Assembly (NCBI GenBank): GCA_964395315.1
Contig: CAYNBI010000001.1
Span: forward strand, 1 to 64,000
Source: CAVORB01 sp964395315
GTDB taxonomy: Bacteria > Pseudomonadota > Gammaproteobacteria > Chromatiales > Chromatiaceae
Direction of reading: 5' to 3'
DNA: 64,000 nt
Of the stretch, positions 46,932 to 56,002 are shown one piece after another; position 1 is the stretch's first letter; the number at the start of each line of letters is the position of its first letter. A model generated the notes under the pieces. That model saw only the letters and a program-made list of their open reading frames with translations, was not told the DNA's origin and did no database searches. The position numbers and the translations under genes were made by a program.

Positions 46932-49445
46932 CTAGCGGTTGAAGGGCGCCGCACGTTCGATCAGGGACTGCAGTCCCGGCTCGTCGGGGTTCCACGGCTT
47001 GCCGGGGTGGATGCAGCGCGCGGGGCAAAGCTCGGCCGCCTCCACCAACTGGGCATAGCTGGCCGTGGCGAGGTCGCCCAACAAGGCCTGTTTCTCCTCG
47101 TTGTAGACGAACAGCAGCGGATTGACCTTGAGACAGTCGTTGCAGCTGGTGCAGAGCGGGGTGTCTATCCAGGGTTCGTCGAAGGAGAGCTCGGCCGCCG
47201 GCGTGGGCTCCCGGGGTTGCTCGCTGTCGGTTGCCGCGGGGGCTTCAGGCGCAGTGTCGTTGGCGCTCGGGTCCGAGACGAGCGGGCGCGTGGCGGCGGG
47301 CAGGCCCGGCGGAAGGTCCATTCCCAGCAGGACGTCGGTCAGCCGCTGCATCGCCTCGCCCGCGGCCTGGCTTCTTACCCGCTCGATCTCCGCGGCATGC
47401 TCGGCGAGCAGCCGCTCTCGATCGGCCGCGGCGCGTCCGCGCTCCTCGGCCCGGGTCCGGTCCACGGCAAGGTCGACGTGGCGGTTGCGCACCCCGGCCA
47501 AGGCCTGGAGGGTACGCCAAAAATTGAGCCGGTCGAGACAGGCGAGGGCCAGCTCCCGGGAGACTACCAGCCGGTGCAGGATGGCATTGCCGTCCACCGC
47601 CCACACGAAGGGAATCTTGCGGTAGGCCTGGTCCGGGGCCATCGCCAAATAGTCCTGCATGGGGATCAGGGCCTCGGAGTCGCATCCGGGTGGAATCGGG
47701 CGGAAGTGATCGCGCAGGCGCTCGATCAGCAGGCAGTAGTCGGCGAAGGTGAACGCCAGTGCTTGCGTGACCTGGATGCCGTTCTCGTCCAGGTACTCGA
47801 AGCTGTGCATCGGCCAATCGGCCCGTGGCTCTGGGTTCCCGTCGATGTCCACCGGGGCCGGCTCGCAGTCGTCGGGCTTGGGGTCGGCGCGGAAAAAGGG
47901 GTGGGCGCGGCCCTCGATGGCGGCGCCGGCTACCAGCCACGCATTCAGGGGCACCAGGCCGTGGGGCGCGCGCAGGCCGGTGTTGATCAGGTGCAGGCTG
48001 GTGCGGGTCGCATCCAGGGCGGATAGGAAGCACTCCATCAGGTGCCCGTGGCGCGCAGAGGAGGATTGGGCCACCGCTGCCTGTCGATGGCTCAGGCCCA
48101 GATATCCGAGCTCGGTACGGTAGTGCTGGAAAGGGTTCTCTCCGGTTTCAGCACCCGGGTTGTTGCTGGGCTGGACCCGCACCAGCACCTGCACCGGACG
48201 CCCCGAGCTCAGCAGGCGGGAGAAGGAACGCATGTCCTCTCCTGCCAAGCGATCTGCCGATTCCAGCGCGATCACGCTCGGGACGAGCAGCAGCTCTTCG
48301 GGGGTGAATCCCTCCCAGTCGAAGTTGGCGAACCAGGGGTCATGCAGGGCCGGATCGTAGATGCCGTCCATTTCCAAGCGGGCAATGCGCACGGCGCTGA
48401 AGACCTCGCCCAGGCGCTCGGCCTCGCGGTCGAACAGGGCCATTGCCCGCGCGCAGGGATCGGGATCGCTGACGTCCTCCAGGTCCCGGCTCTCGGCGAG
48501 CCATTCGCCCTCGACCGTTCCGAGGTGCACGAAACGCACCAGAACCGGGTCCGGGCGCCAGGCGCGGAGCACCTCCAGCGCGCCCTCGATGCGCTCGCGC
48601 CGCTGCGGGCTCATGGCACGGGTGCCGCGGGAGTGATCCATGACGGTGGACAGGGCCAGGGGGTCGAAGCGGGCACCCTCGGCGCCCACGCTGTCGCGCG
48701 CCTGCCGCGGCTCGATGGATTCGTCGGACTTGCCCCACTCGACGGCAAGCAGGGATTCGAGGCGGTGGATGCAATCGTCGATCTCGGTCTGGAAGCGCAC
48801 GCGGCGGGGGACGACACGGCTGCGCACCGCGTGGATCAGCAGGTGCAGGGACGGGAAACGCCCGTAGCCGAGCATCTCACCGTGTCCCGCCTCGTCCTGG
48901 AGCAGGGCCAGATCCGCGTCGAGCCGGTCACGGTCGGCAGGGCGCAGGTCGAGTTGCCGCTGCAGCGCGAGTCCGGCCGCGCCGAGCAGGGGGGATGCCA
49001 GGATGGGCCCCTCGCGCTCTCGCAGCACCTTGCGCAGGTGATGCTCGATCCAGGGAAGATGATCCTTGAGGACGCGCGCGGCGTCGTCCGTCGGCGCGAA
49101 GCGCCCGACCGCGTTCTGAAGCCAGTCCGCCACACGGCAGACGAGGGCGTGCGCCTTCTGCGCCCCGTCGCCCTCATCGGGAGGGGAGAGGAACAGCGGG
49201 TAGTCGTAACGCAGCCGGGATGTGTCACGGAAGGGGTCGAGCAGGGCCGGCAGACAGTCGTTCCCCGCCGTCTCCAGCATCTCCGCCGCCCGCGGGTCCC
49301 CGAGGTGGAAATGGCGCAGGGTGAACATCAGTTCCCGCGTCGCCCTGGCATCCTTGACGGCCGTGGGCAGGGTCGGCGGGCCCGCGGGGCGCACCCCGGG
49401 GATCTGGCTGTTCCCCGACTCCGCCGTTGCTGGTGTGGTGGTCAT
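46932..49445 (-). CDS. 837-residue Fe-S protein with POR-beta-like domain
   Basis: I recognise no named family over the full length. The first ~400 residues are helical and charged. The region about 395-680 resembles the POR beta domain by comparison with the 1535-residue neighbour: both have an (L/V)AQS...HL segment, an F(F/P)xFRxDP end, an (I/L)DGNP motif and a Trp-Arg-x-Leu-Gln helix before a coiled coil. A single [4Fe-4S] ferredoxin module (CTSCNDCLKVNP ... ELCPARCIHP) ends the protein. The start at MTTTPATAES is 8 codons inside the longest frame. It stands between korB and rnfB, 12 bp before the latter. Confidence 0.75.
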   Translation of the reverse strand: MTTTPATAESGNSQIPGVRPAGPPTLPTAVKDARATRELMFTLRHFHLGDPRAAEMLETAGNDCLPALLDPFRDTSRLRYDYPLFLSPPDEGDGAQKAHALVCRVADWLQNAVGRFAPTDDAARVLKDHLPWIEHHLRKVLREREGPILASPLLGAAGLALQRQLDLRPADRDRLDADLALLQDEAGHGEMLGYGRFPSLHLLIHAVRSRVVPRRVRFQTEIDDCIHRLESLLAVEWGKSDESIEPRQARDSVGAEGARFDPLALSTVMDHSRGTRAMSPQRRERIEGALEVLRAWRPDPVLVRFVHLGTVEGEWLAESRDLEDVSDPDPCARAMALFDREAERLGEVFSAVRIARLEMDGIYDPALHDPWFANFDWEGFTPEELLLVPSVIALESADRLAGEDMRSFSRLLSSGRPVQVLVRVQPSNNPGAETGENPFQHYRTELGYLGLSHRQAAVAQSSSARHGHLMECFLSALDATRTSLHLINTGLRAPHGLVPLNAWLVAGAAIEGRAHPFFRADPKPDDCEPAPVDIDGNPEPRADWPMHSFEYLDENGIQVTQALAFTFADYCLLIERLRDHFRPIPPGCDSEALIPMQDYLAMAPDQAYRKIPFVWAVDGNAILHRLVVSRELALACLDRLNFWRTLQALAGVRNRHVDLAVDRTRAEERGRAAADRERLLAEHAAEIERVRSQAAGEAMQRLTDVLLGMDLPPGLPAATRPLVSDPSANDTAPEAPAATDSEQPREPTPAAELSFDEPWIDTPLCTSCNDCLKVNPLLFVYNEEKQALLGDLATASYAQLVEAAELCPARCIHPGKPWNPDEPGLQSLIERAAPFNR

Positions 49446-49513
49446 CTGCAAGCCATTCCCCTTACGCAAGAAGTCCGCGACCTTCCCGGAGGCCGTGCCG
49501 AGGCGTGTCCATC

Positions 49514-50467
49514 TCAGATGGTGAGTCGGTCCAGCACCTGGTTGAACCCGGAGAGCTTCTGCTCCGACGTCATGCTCGCTCCCTTGCTCGAGAGGTCCTC
49601 GTAGCAGGGGGCCGCGGGGTCGTGGTAGAGCAGTCCCAGCGGTATGCGCGAGCCGTCCGCCGCGAGCTGGAAGGCCCGCTGGAGATCAGACGGGTCGTGC
49701 CCGGTGCGTTCGGGGAACTGCCGCAGCACGGCAGGATCGAGCGGGATGCCGTTGGGGTGCTCCAGGAGCAGGAAGCGGGAGGGGTCGCCTTGCAGCGCCT
49801 TGGAGACCGAGTCCGCGTACACTGGGCAGCGCTGGATGATCCGCACGAAACCAGTTCCCCGATGGCGATAGGCGGCCTTCAGGGTCTCGTAGAGCATGGG
49901 CGGGTTCCAGTCCACCACCTGGGCTACGAAGGACACGTTGGTGATGCCGAGCGTCACCGTCAGGGGATTGTGGGCGTCGATGATGGCGCCGAAAGGGTGG
50001 GTGTTGGTCTTGAAGCCGAGCGGGCTGGTGGGGGAGGTCTGGGCCTTGGTCAGCCCGTAGATGGCGTTGTCGAACACCATCACCGTCATGTTCATGTTGT
50101 AGCGAAGGGCGTGGATCCAGTGGGCGGTGCCGATCGAGAAGCAGTCCCCGTCGCCGGTGGCGACCCACACGTCCAGGTCGGGCCGCCGTGACTTGATGCC
50201 GCAGGCGACAGGCAGCGCCCGCCCATGCAGCCCGTGAAATCCATAGGTGCCGAGATAATGTGGCATGCGGCTGGAGCAGCCGATGCCGGAGACGCATACC
50301 GACATCTCCGGGCGCTGCTGCTCGTCGCGCAGCACCCGCTGGGCGGCGGCGAGAACGCCGTGGTCTCCGCACCCGGGACACCAGCGGGCCTCTCCGCCGG
50401 CGTAGTCGCCGATGGTGAAGTAGCGCTCGAAGACCTCGAGCGACCAGTCAGCCTTGAGTCCGAACAT
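49514..50467 (-). CDS. korB: 2-oxoacid:ferredoxin oxidoreductase beta subunit (KorB)
   Basis: The 317-residue TPP-binding subunit has CPGCGDHGVLAA near residue 30 and SGIGCSSRMPHYLGT. The intact TPP-Mg motif is GDGDCFSIGTAH with Asn in MVFDNAIYGLTKAQTSPT. The Cys of APCYEDLS may complete the [4Fe-4S] ligands. KorAB oxidatively decarboxylates 2-oxoglutarate, or a related 2-oxoacid, to the acyl-CoA and reduces ferredoxin; the reverse reaction fixes CO2. Substrate choice is inferred from family resemblance. It overlaps korA by 20 bp. Confidence 0.95.
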   Translation of the reverse strand: MFGLKADWSLEVFERYFTIGDYAGGEARWCPGCGDHGVLAAAQRVLRDEQQRPEMSVCVSGIGCSSRMPHYLGTYGFHGLHGRALPVACGIKSRRPDLDVWVATGDGDCFSIGTAHWIHALRYNMNMTVMVFDNAIYGLTKAQTSPTSPLGFKTNTHPFGAIIDAHNPLTVTLGITNVSFVAQVVDWNPPMLYETLKAAYRHRGTGFVRIIQRCPVYADSVSKALQGDPSRFLLLEHPNGIPLDPAVLRQFPERTGHDPSDLQRAFQLAADGSRIPLGLLYHDPAAPCYEDLSSKGASMTSEQKLSGFNQVLDRLTI

Positions 50468-52406
50468 CGGGCGTCTCCCCCTGGTTGATGGCGTCCAGGC
50501 GCTGCGAGAGGACCTTGTGGATCATCCCCGGCTGCAGCGGGTGGCCGTAGACTACGGACCAGCAGTCGATATCCATCAGGGTATGGGCCCGCAGCAGCCA
50601 GGCGAGCTGGGCGTAGCGCCGGTTTTCGACGGTGATGAGCGGGGCGTTGGGGTCGTCGCTGTAATTGATTTCGACCGTCATGACCTTACGAAAGCGCGCG
50701 AAAATCTCCTTGAGCCCCGGCTCCATGGGCGAAAGGAAACGCAGGTGCACCGACGAGACCCGCTGTCCCAGCGCCCGCGCCCGGTCCACCGCTTCCTCGA
50801 TCGCGCCCATGGTCGAGCCCCAGCCGACCACCAGCAGGTCTCCCTCCTCACCGCCGTAAACGGGCGGCGGCTTCAGGGTGCTGGCGAGCGCGGCCAGCTT
50901 GCGGCTGCGCATGTTGCAACCACGCTGGTTGGAGTCGGAGTCGTAGGCGACCTTACTGTAGGTGGTGTGGGCGAGGCCGGTGAGGACGTATTGTCCACCC
51001 GCCATGCCAGGTATCGGCCGCGGCGAGAGGCCGGTCTCGGGATCCCAGTTGTAGGGCGGGATGCTCTCGTCCCACTCGGACTGGTCAATCGGCGGGGCGA
51101 GCCAGTCCCGGTGTGGCTCCGGGCGCTCGTAGGGTTGTACGCCGGTGGCCAGGTTGGCGTCGGTCATGAGCACCACCGGGGTGCGGAACGCCTCGGCCAA
51201 GCGCCGCGCCATGACCACGAAATGAAGGCACTCCTGGATGGTGGCTGCGGCGATCACGATCTTGGGGGCGTCGCCCGGTTCGCCGAAGAGGGTGGCGAGA
51301 AGGTCTCCCTGCTCGACCTTGGTCGGCAGTCCGGTGGAGGGGCCGCCACGCTGCACCAGCGCCAGCACCAGGGGGACCTCGGCCATCACCGCCAGGGCCA
51401 GCATCTCGGTCTTGAGCGCGAGGCCCGGCCCGGAGGTGATGGTGCAGGCCGTCTTGCCGGCGTACGACGAGCCGATGGCGAAGCCGATCGCCGCGATCTC
51501 GTCCTCCGCCTGGTGGACGAATCCTCCGACCTCGTGAAAGACGTCCGCCAGATAGTGGGAGGCGGAGGTCGCCGGGGTGATCGGATACATGGAGACCAAT
51601 TCCATGCCGGCCGCCATGACCCCGAGTCCCAGTGCCTGATTGCCGTTGGTCACGATGAAACGCTTGCCCGCCGTCTCCGCTTCCGGACGGGGCGGGATCT
51701 CGTAGCGGATACCGAGCCGTTCCTCGGCAAACGCATATCCCGCGTCGAACAGCCGGTGGTTGAGGCCGATGACCTTCTCGCCCTTGCGCTTGAAGGTGAC
51801 GGCGATCTCCTCCCGCGCCTTGGCGGCGTCACGCGAGTAGATCCAGCAGAGCATGCCCAGCACGAACATGTTCTTGCCGCGCCGGGGATTCTCGGTAATC
51901 TCCAGGCATGCCTTCTCGATGGGCAGCTCATGCACCGTCAGTCCATTCTCGCGGAACTCGGACACCGCCTTCACGTACTGCGCGCGGATCTCCGGCACCG
52001 GGTCTTCGCGCCACTTGTCCTCGAGCAGCACCCTCGTGCCCGGCTTGTAGGCGCCGTTGGCGATGCGGGAGTAGAGCACTTGCTCGTTGAAGGCGACCAC
52101 CAGGTCTGCCTCGTCGCCCATATTGGTGACATAGCGGCTGGAGAGCCGGATACGGATGCCGCTCGCGCCGGCCGGGGAGCGTGCCGGGGGCTGGATCTCG
52201 GCGGGGATGATCTCCACTGTCCAGACGCCGTTGTTCATCTTCGCGCACACGGTTCCGAAGGTCTGGCCCGCCTTCTGGGCCCCCTCTCCCGAGTCGCTGA
52301 CGATCTCGACGATGTGCTCGGGGAGCCTCTGCACCGGTGATGGAGCATCGCCCCGGACAACGCCGGGATGCGGGCGGACCTCGGGGCTTGCTGCGGTCGT
52401 GGTCAT
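50448..52406 (-). CDS. korA: 2-oxoacid:ferredoxin oxidoreductase alpha subunit with fused gamma domain (KorA)
   Basis: The 652-residue protein has an N-terminal gamma domain (IVEIVSDSGEGAQKAGQTF, RYVTNMGDEADLVVAFNE) joined to the alpha domain (ELVSMYPITPATSASHYLA, TITSGPGLALKTEML, QRGGPSTGLPTKVEQ). This is the two-subunit KorAB layout. The start at MTTTAASPEV follows a GAGG; the longer frame to 52613 is rejected as non-homologous and crossing a hairpin. It is the first gene of the kor-rnf run, 219 bp after rquA. Confidence 0.95.
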   Translation of the reverse strand: MTTTAASPEVRPHPGVVRGDAPSPVQRLPEHIVEIVSDSGEGAQKAGQTFGTVCAKMNNGVWTVEIIPAEIQPPARSPAGASGIRIRLSSRYVTNMGDEADLVVAFNEQVLYSRIANGAYKPGTRVLLEDKWREDPVPEIRAQYVKAVSEFRENGLTVHELPIEKACLEITENPRRGKNMFVLGMLCWIYSRDAAKAREEIAVTFKRKGEKVIGLNHRLFDAGYAFAEERLGIRYEIPPRPEAETAGKRFIVTNGNQALGLGVMAAGMELVSMYPITPATSASHYLADVFHEVGGFVHQAEDEIAAIGFAIGSSYAGKTACTITSGPGLALKTEMLALAVMAEVPLVLALVQRGGPSTGLPTKVEQGDLLATLFGEPGDAPKIVIAAATIQECLHFVVMARRLAEAFRTPVVLMTDANLATGVQPYERPEPHRDWLAPPIDQSEWDESIPPYNWDPETGLSPRPIPGMAGGQYVLTGLAHTTYSKVAYDSDSNQRGCNMRSRKLAALASTLKPPPVYGGEEGDLLVVGWGSTMGAIEEAVDRARALGQRVSSVHLRFLSPMEPGLKEIFARFRKVMTVEINYSDDPNAPLITVENRRYAQLAWLLRAHTLMDIDCWSVVYGHPLQPGMIHKVLSQRLDAINQGETPDVRTQG

Positions 52407-52590
52407 CGAGGCTACCTCGGTTCGGCGCGGCGAAGGTTCGGCTTGAAGCCGCGCGGAGTATGGACAATCGTTGCGCAAGGTCCCGATCGCGGAACGCTGC
52501 AGATTTCCCTCACGAACCGCGGGAGGGTCTCGGCATCCTCTCTGGCCATCGCCCCGCTGCGAAAGCAAGGCGGCGTTTCCTTCGCGGGCG

Positions 52591-52619
52591 GCGCCCGTGA
52601 CGGCATCGGTCACGGGCGC
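52591..52619 (-). terminator. Perfect hairpin between rquA and korA
   Basis: An 11-bp perfect inverted repeat (GCGCCCGTGAC with GTCACGGGCGC) with a seven-base loop lies 6 bp past the rquA stop on the minus strand. No T tract follows, so it may terminate, attenuate or protect the rquA transcript. Confidence 0.45.
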
Positions 52620-52625
52620 GAAAGC

Positions 52626-53366
52626 TCAGCGCGTGATGACCACCTGCTGGTACAGACCGCCGAAGAACACGGACTTTCTCAGCCCCTGCGCGCACAAGTC
52701 CCGCGGTATCCAGTCGGCGATTTCACTTTGCCACAGATCCAGCGCGAATGGCTCCAAGGTCTTGAACACCGGCAGCATCAGGTACCTGAGGGGATGCCAG
52801 CGTCCAGGGCGATGATAATCCACGACGACCAGCTTGCCGCCCGGCTTGATCACCCGCAATGCCTCGTGCAGTGCGCGCTTGCGCACCTCCAAGGGAAGCT
52901 CGTGCAGCAGGAAGAAGAGTATCGCCTGATCGAAGGTGCTATTCGCGAAGCGCAGGTCCGAGGCATCCCTTTGATGCAGGAAGACGCTGTCGTGGGCACC
53001 GATCTTCCGTCTCAGGTTCTCCAGTTGGATCGGCGCCACGTCCACCACATCCAGGCGACCGGCGGGTGCGAGCCGCCGCGCTAGCGTCGGGGTGAAATCG
53101 CCGTACACGCAGGCAATCTGCAGCGTTCTCCCCGAGATGCCGGCCCCCATCTTGGCGAGTGCCGCGTCTCTCAGGCGCGCGAAGTTGCCCCACAGAATCA
53201 GGTTGACGATCCATTGGTGCTCGAAAAACTTGACGCTTCTTGGGTCCAGGTATGCCCACCAATAGTTCTTCTGCAGATAGTCGGGGATGACCGGATCATT
53301 TTTTCTGTTGTCGTCGGTGGCGATCTCACGGGAGTCCGCTACCTCGACGACGATTGTTTTATCCAC
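52626..53366 (-). CDS. rquA: Probable rhodoquinone biosynthesis protein RquA
   Basis: The 246-residue class I SAM-methyltransferase fold has features I associate with RquA: IPDYLQKNYWWAYLDPRSVKFF, WIVNLILWGNFARLRDAAL, LQIACVYGDFTPTLARRL and VVDYHRPGRWHPLRYLMLP. RquA converts ubiquinone to rhodoquinone by replacing a ring methoxy with an amino group. Rhodoquinone has a low potential and supports fumarate reduction. Its place upstream of kor-rnf fits low-potential metabolism. An alternative is another UbiE/COQ5-like quinone methyltransferase. Confidence 0.78.
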   Translation of the reverse strand: MDKTIVVEVADSREIATDDNRKNDPVIPDYLQKNYWWAYLDPRSVKFFEHQWIVNLILWGNFARLRDAALAKMGAGISGRTLQIACVYGDFTPTLARRLAPAGRLDVVDVAPIQLENLRRKIGAHDSVFLHQRDASDLRFANSTFDQAILFFLLHELPLEVRKRALHEALRVIKPGGKLVVVDYHRPGRWHPLRYLMLPVFKTLEPFALDLWQSEIADWIPRDLCAQGLRKSVFFGGLYQQVVITR

Positions 53367-53618
53367 TAAGCAAAGCTCCTGGTGCCGTCCTTCCCCGGGC
53401 CGGGGCGACCGAACCGAGTTCGTCTTTCGCCAGGTACGCCGGGGTTTTCATGATCGGGAGTCGGTTCGCGGGTGCAGTCTAATCTGGAAGCGGAAGAGCT
53501 GCGTAGGCATGCTCGATTCGGAAAAACCGGCAAGGAGTATAGCAACGATTCCGTCAAGGCATGGTGCAAGGCCAGGAGGCGCGAGCCGTAATCGTCCGAA
53601 GGGTGTCGAGCCCGCGGG

Positions 53619-53752
53619 GACGCTGATCACTGGACATCCCGGCCAAGATCGGCGCGCCGCCCAATAAGCGCGGTTCTTGGATGGGTACATTATCAGAAGC
53701 TTACGCGCTCGAGCATGGCGTCATGTCCCTGTGCCGCGGCAAGCCCTGAATG
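53619..53752 (+). repeat. Dispersed structured intergenic repeat, copy B
   Basis: Starts GACGCTGATC and ends GCAAGCCCTGAAT. By eye it matches copy C at about three quarters of positions in the first half. The first dyad is GCTGATC with GATCGGC (one wobble); the second is CCAATAA with TTCTTGG, imperfect. It lies in the 550-bp gap 53367-53916 between rquA and a small gene. Weaker similarity to copy C may continue to about 53880. I see no gene in the rest of the gap. Confidence 0.8.
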
Positions 53753-53916
53753 CACCAGCGCTTCGTTTGGCCGGCACCGCGGTGGGTTGGCCCACGTTCT
53801 TCGCGCGGGAGCTTGTCCCGGCTGCCGTGCCGCCGCGTGTGCGACACGGCATCGACCGGAAACCCCGGCCCGTGTAGTATTCCCCGCCTCACACACGAGC
53901 GGGACGCATCAGCGGC

Positions 53917-54192
53917 ATGAGCAAGTTCGTCGAGAAGCTCCGCCTGAAGGAGCTAGCCGAGGAGGACCTTTTCTTTGCCAAGCAGGACGTCGCGCTGATC
54001 GAGGCGCTGCGGCGGAAGAAGCTGGCGAAGCTCGCGGACTGCGGCGGGGAAAAGGAGCAGGCACTGGCGGAGGATTTCGAGAAACGCTTCGATGCGGTGA
54101 CCGAGAAGCACAAGAAGAAACCGCGCAAGCTGCTGCGCCGCTACCGCTCGCTGCTGGACGAGATCATGGAGGTCTGCAAGCGGCGGCACTGA
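53917..54192 (+). CDS. Small charged helical protein, 91 residues
   Basis: I recognise no named function. The protein is rich in Lys, Glu, Arg and Leu, helical throughout, and ends with a basic stretch (KHKKKPRKLLRRYRSLLDEIMEVCKRRH). It has no signal peptide, and its two cysteines are not arranged in a motif. The size and charge would suit an RNA-, ribosome- or protein-binding accessory role, but this is unsupported. It converges on the HBM-HAMP gene with a hairpin between them. Confidence 0.7.
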   Translation: MSKFVEKLRLKELAEEDLFFAKQDVALIEALRRKKLAKLADCGGEKEQALAEDFEKRFDAVTEKHKKKPRKLLRRYRSLLDEIMEVCKRRH

Positions 54193-54220
54193 TCCGGCCG
54201 CGGAAGTGCTCCGCCGGATC
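54191..54220. terminator. GC hairpin between convergent genes
   Basis: GATCCGGC..GGA pairs with TCCGCCGGATC with a three-base bulge, in the 55-bp gap between the small charged protein and the HBM-HAMP gene. No T tract is present on either side. Confidence 0.35.
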
Positions 54221-54247
54221 GCGCCCGCACACGCGGTCGTTCCAGAT

Positions 54248-55909
54248 TCAGCCTTCCTCCTCCGTGACCGCCAGCAGGGTCTGGATGCCTTGCGCCGTGT
54301 GCTCGATATCCACCGCCTCTTCCGCCGCTCCGGGGCGATACTTCCTCAACCGCTCGGCGGTTTCCATCAGATGCGCCACATGCCTCCCAAGGTGGCCGCG
54401 GATGGCGTTGAGCTGTTGCACCTTGGCGAGGGCGGACAGGCGCAGCTCATCCACGGCCTCGTTTCGACCGGCGGCGTCTTTCGCCGCGTGCAGGTCGCGC
54501 AAGGCGATTGCCTCGTCCATCGACGTCTTCCACCAGCTTACGAAGGTGGCCCTGTGGTCGGCCATGGTGTTGAGCGACTCGGCCATCGCGTTGATCTCGT
54601 CGCGGGCCCCAGGGACCGTGGCGATGCGCTCGGCGGGGCTCTCGTGGGTCAGGCGGTCCAGCAGTCCCGCCATTTCACGCACCGGGCGCACGATACGGGC
54701 GGTGATGGTTATCGCGAAGAAGACCCCGAGCAGCACCGCGCATACGACGATGATCAGGTTCAGGCGCGCACTCGCGCTGGATGCGCGCGCGATTTCGGCG
54801 CGCTTGGCGTCGGAAAGCCGGTTCGCCTCGTCGACGTTCTGGGTGACGAGCGGGGTGATCCGGTCCGCCGCCGCCCGCATTGCCCGGTCCAGCTCGTCGA
54901 CCCGGTGGTTCTGGGCGACCAAGGCCAGAAAGTCCCGTTCGTAGTCCGCGAGCAGCCCGGTCAGCAGGGCCTTGTCCTGGTCGGCGATGGGGGCGATGTC
55001 GATCTGGCGGCGGATGGTGTCCGCGATCTCCTGCACCATGCCCACGTACTCGTCGTCGTCGCGCAGCAGGTAGTCTTTTTCGCGCCGGCGAAGCTGCAGA
55101 ATGTTGCTCTCCAGGTCGGGGACGTAGTGCGCCTCGAGCATGGATTCGATGCGGTGTGCGGAATCGCGGAAAGGACCCTTGCCTCCCTGTAGCTCGCCGC
55201 CGGCGAGCACCAGCTCGGCGTAGGCCTCGAACTCCCCGGCGTACACGCCGATCTCGGCGATCAGCGACGACTTCGCGTCGGGGTAAAGCTCCGAGACCTG
55301 CACGAGCTCTCGGAATTCGGCGATCAGCGCGCGCACGTGATCCCGGTAGCGCGTCTCGCGCCGCAGGCCGAGGTCCTTCTCGCCGCGGCGGATCTGCAGC
55401 AGCTGGAGGTAGAGGCGGCCGGCCTTGAAGTTGCCGGCACGGTCCTCGAGCTCGTGGACCGTGTCCCGGAAGGCGCCCTGGAGACCCGAATTGTGGTCCA
55501 GGCCCTTCACCCTCCAGGCGTCGGCGATGTCGTGGAAGCGGTTGAGGTAGGTTTCCGTGAGCGCGCGGATCTGCTGCGCGGTGTGGCGCGACTCCTCGTC
55601 CACCTCGGCCAGCTTCGAGGTCGTCTCGAGCAGGGCCTTGGCGTGGGTGTCCACGGCGGCGGCGAAGCCTTCGTCCCGCTGCGTGAGGAAGTCGTTCTCG
55701 GCCTGCCAGATCTTCGCGAGTTGAATCTCGATCCCGAGGGCCAGGGATTTGCGCGCCTGGTAGACGTCGTGCAGGCGCTCGTAGTCGGCAACCACCTGTT
55801 GCAGACTGTGGTGGTAGTGCCAGATCACGCCGAGGAACAACAGCCCCACCAGCCCGAAGCTGAGCCCGATCTTCTCGCCGATGCGCAGTTTGCTCGATAG
55901 TCTCCCCAC
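54248..55909 (-). CDS. HBM-sensor/HAMP membrane protein lacking an output domain
   Basis: The 553-residue protein has TM1 at about 12-31 and a long periplasmic all-helical sensor with repeated acidic helices typical of HBM chemoreceptors (KIWQAENDFLTQRDEGF and LQLRRREKDYLLRDDDEYV). TM2 is near 384-408, followed by a HAMP region (ITARIVRPVREMAGLLDRL). It then ends with about 90 helical residues and has neither the MCP signalling hairpin, nor kinase, nor cyclase motifs. It may be a truncated receptor or signal through a separate partner. No frameshift is visible at the end. Confidence 0.82.
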   Translation of the reverse strand: MGRLSSKLRIGEKIGLSFGLVGLLFLGVIWHYHHSLQQVVADYERLHDVYQARKSLALGIEIQLAKIWQAENDFLTQRDEGFAAAVDTHAKALLETTSKLAEVDEESRHTAQQIRALTETYLNRFHDIADAWRVKGLDHNSGLQGAFRDTVHELEDRAGNFKAGRLYLQLLQIRRGEKDLGLRRETRYRDHVRALIAEFRELVQVSELYPDAKSSLIAEIGVYAGEFEAYAELVLAGGELQGGKGPFRDSAHRIESMLEAHYVPDLESNILQLRRREKDYLLRDDDEYVGMVQEIADTIRRQIDIAPIADQDKALLTGLLADYERDFLALVAQNHRVDELDRAMRAAADRITPLVTQNVDEANRLSDAKRAEIARASSASARLNLIIVVCAVLLGVFFAITITARIVRPVREMAGLLDRLTHESPAERIATVPGARDEINAMAESLNTMADHRATFVSWWKTSMDEAIALRDLHAAKDAAGRNEAVDELRLSALAKVQQLNAIRGHLGRHVAHLMETAERLRKYRPGAAEEAVDIEHTAQGIQTLLAVTEEEG

Positions 55910-56002
55910 GTCTCCCCCTGATCTGATGACGATCCGCGGATCTCGGTCGATGTCGCTATTCTAGCCCGACCCGTTGGCCGGCGTTCCCGCGGACGCCGGA
56001 GT

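Noticed and set aside
52407..52613. N-terminal extension of korA
   Set aside because: It contains the rquA/korA hairpin, has no KorA similarity, and MTTTAASPEV is followed closely by the gamma domain.
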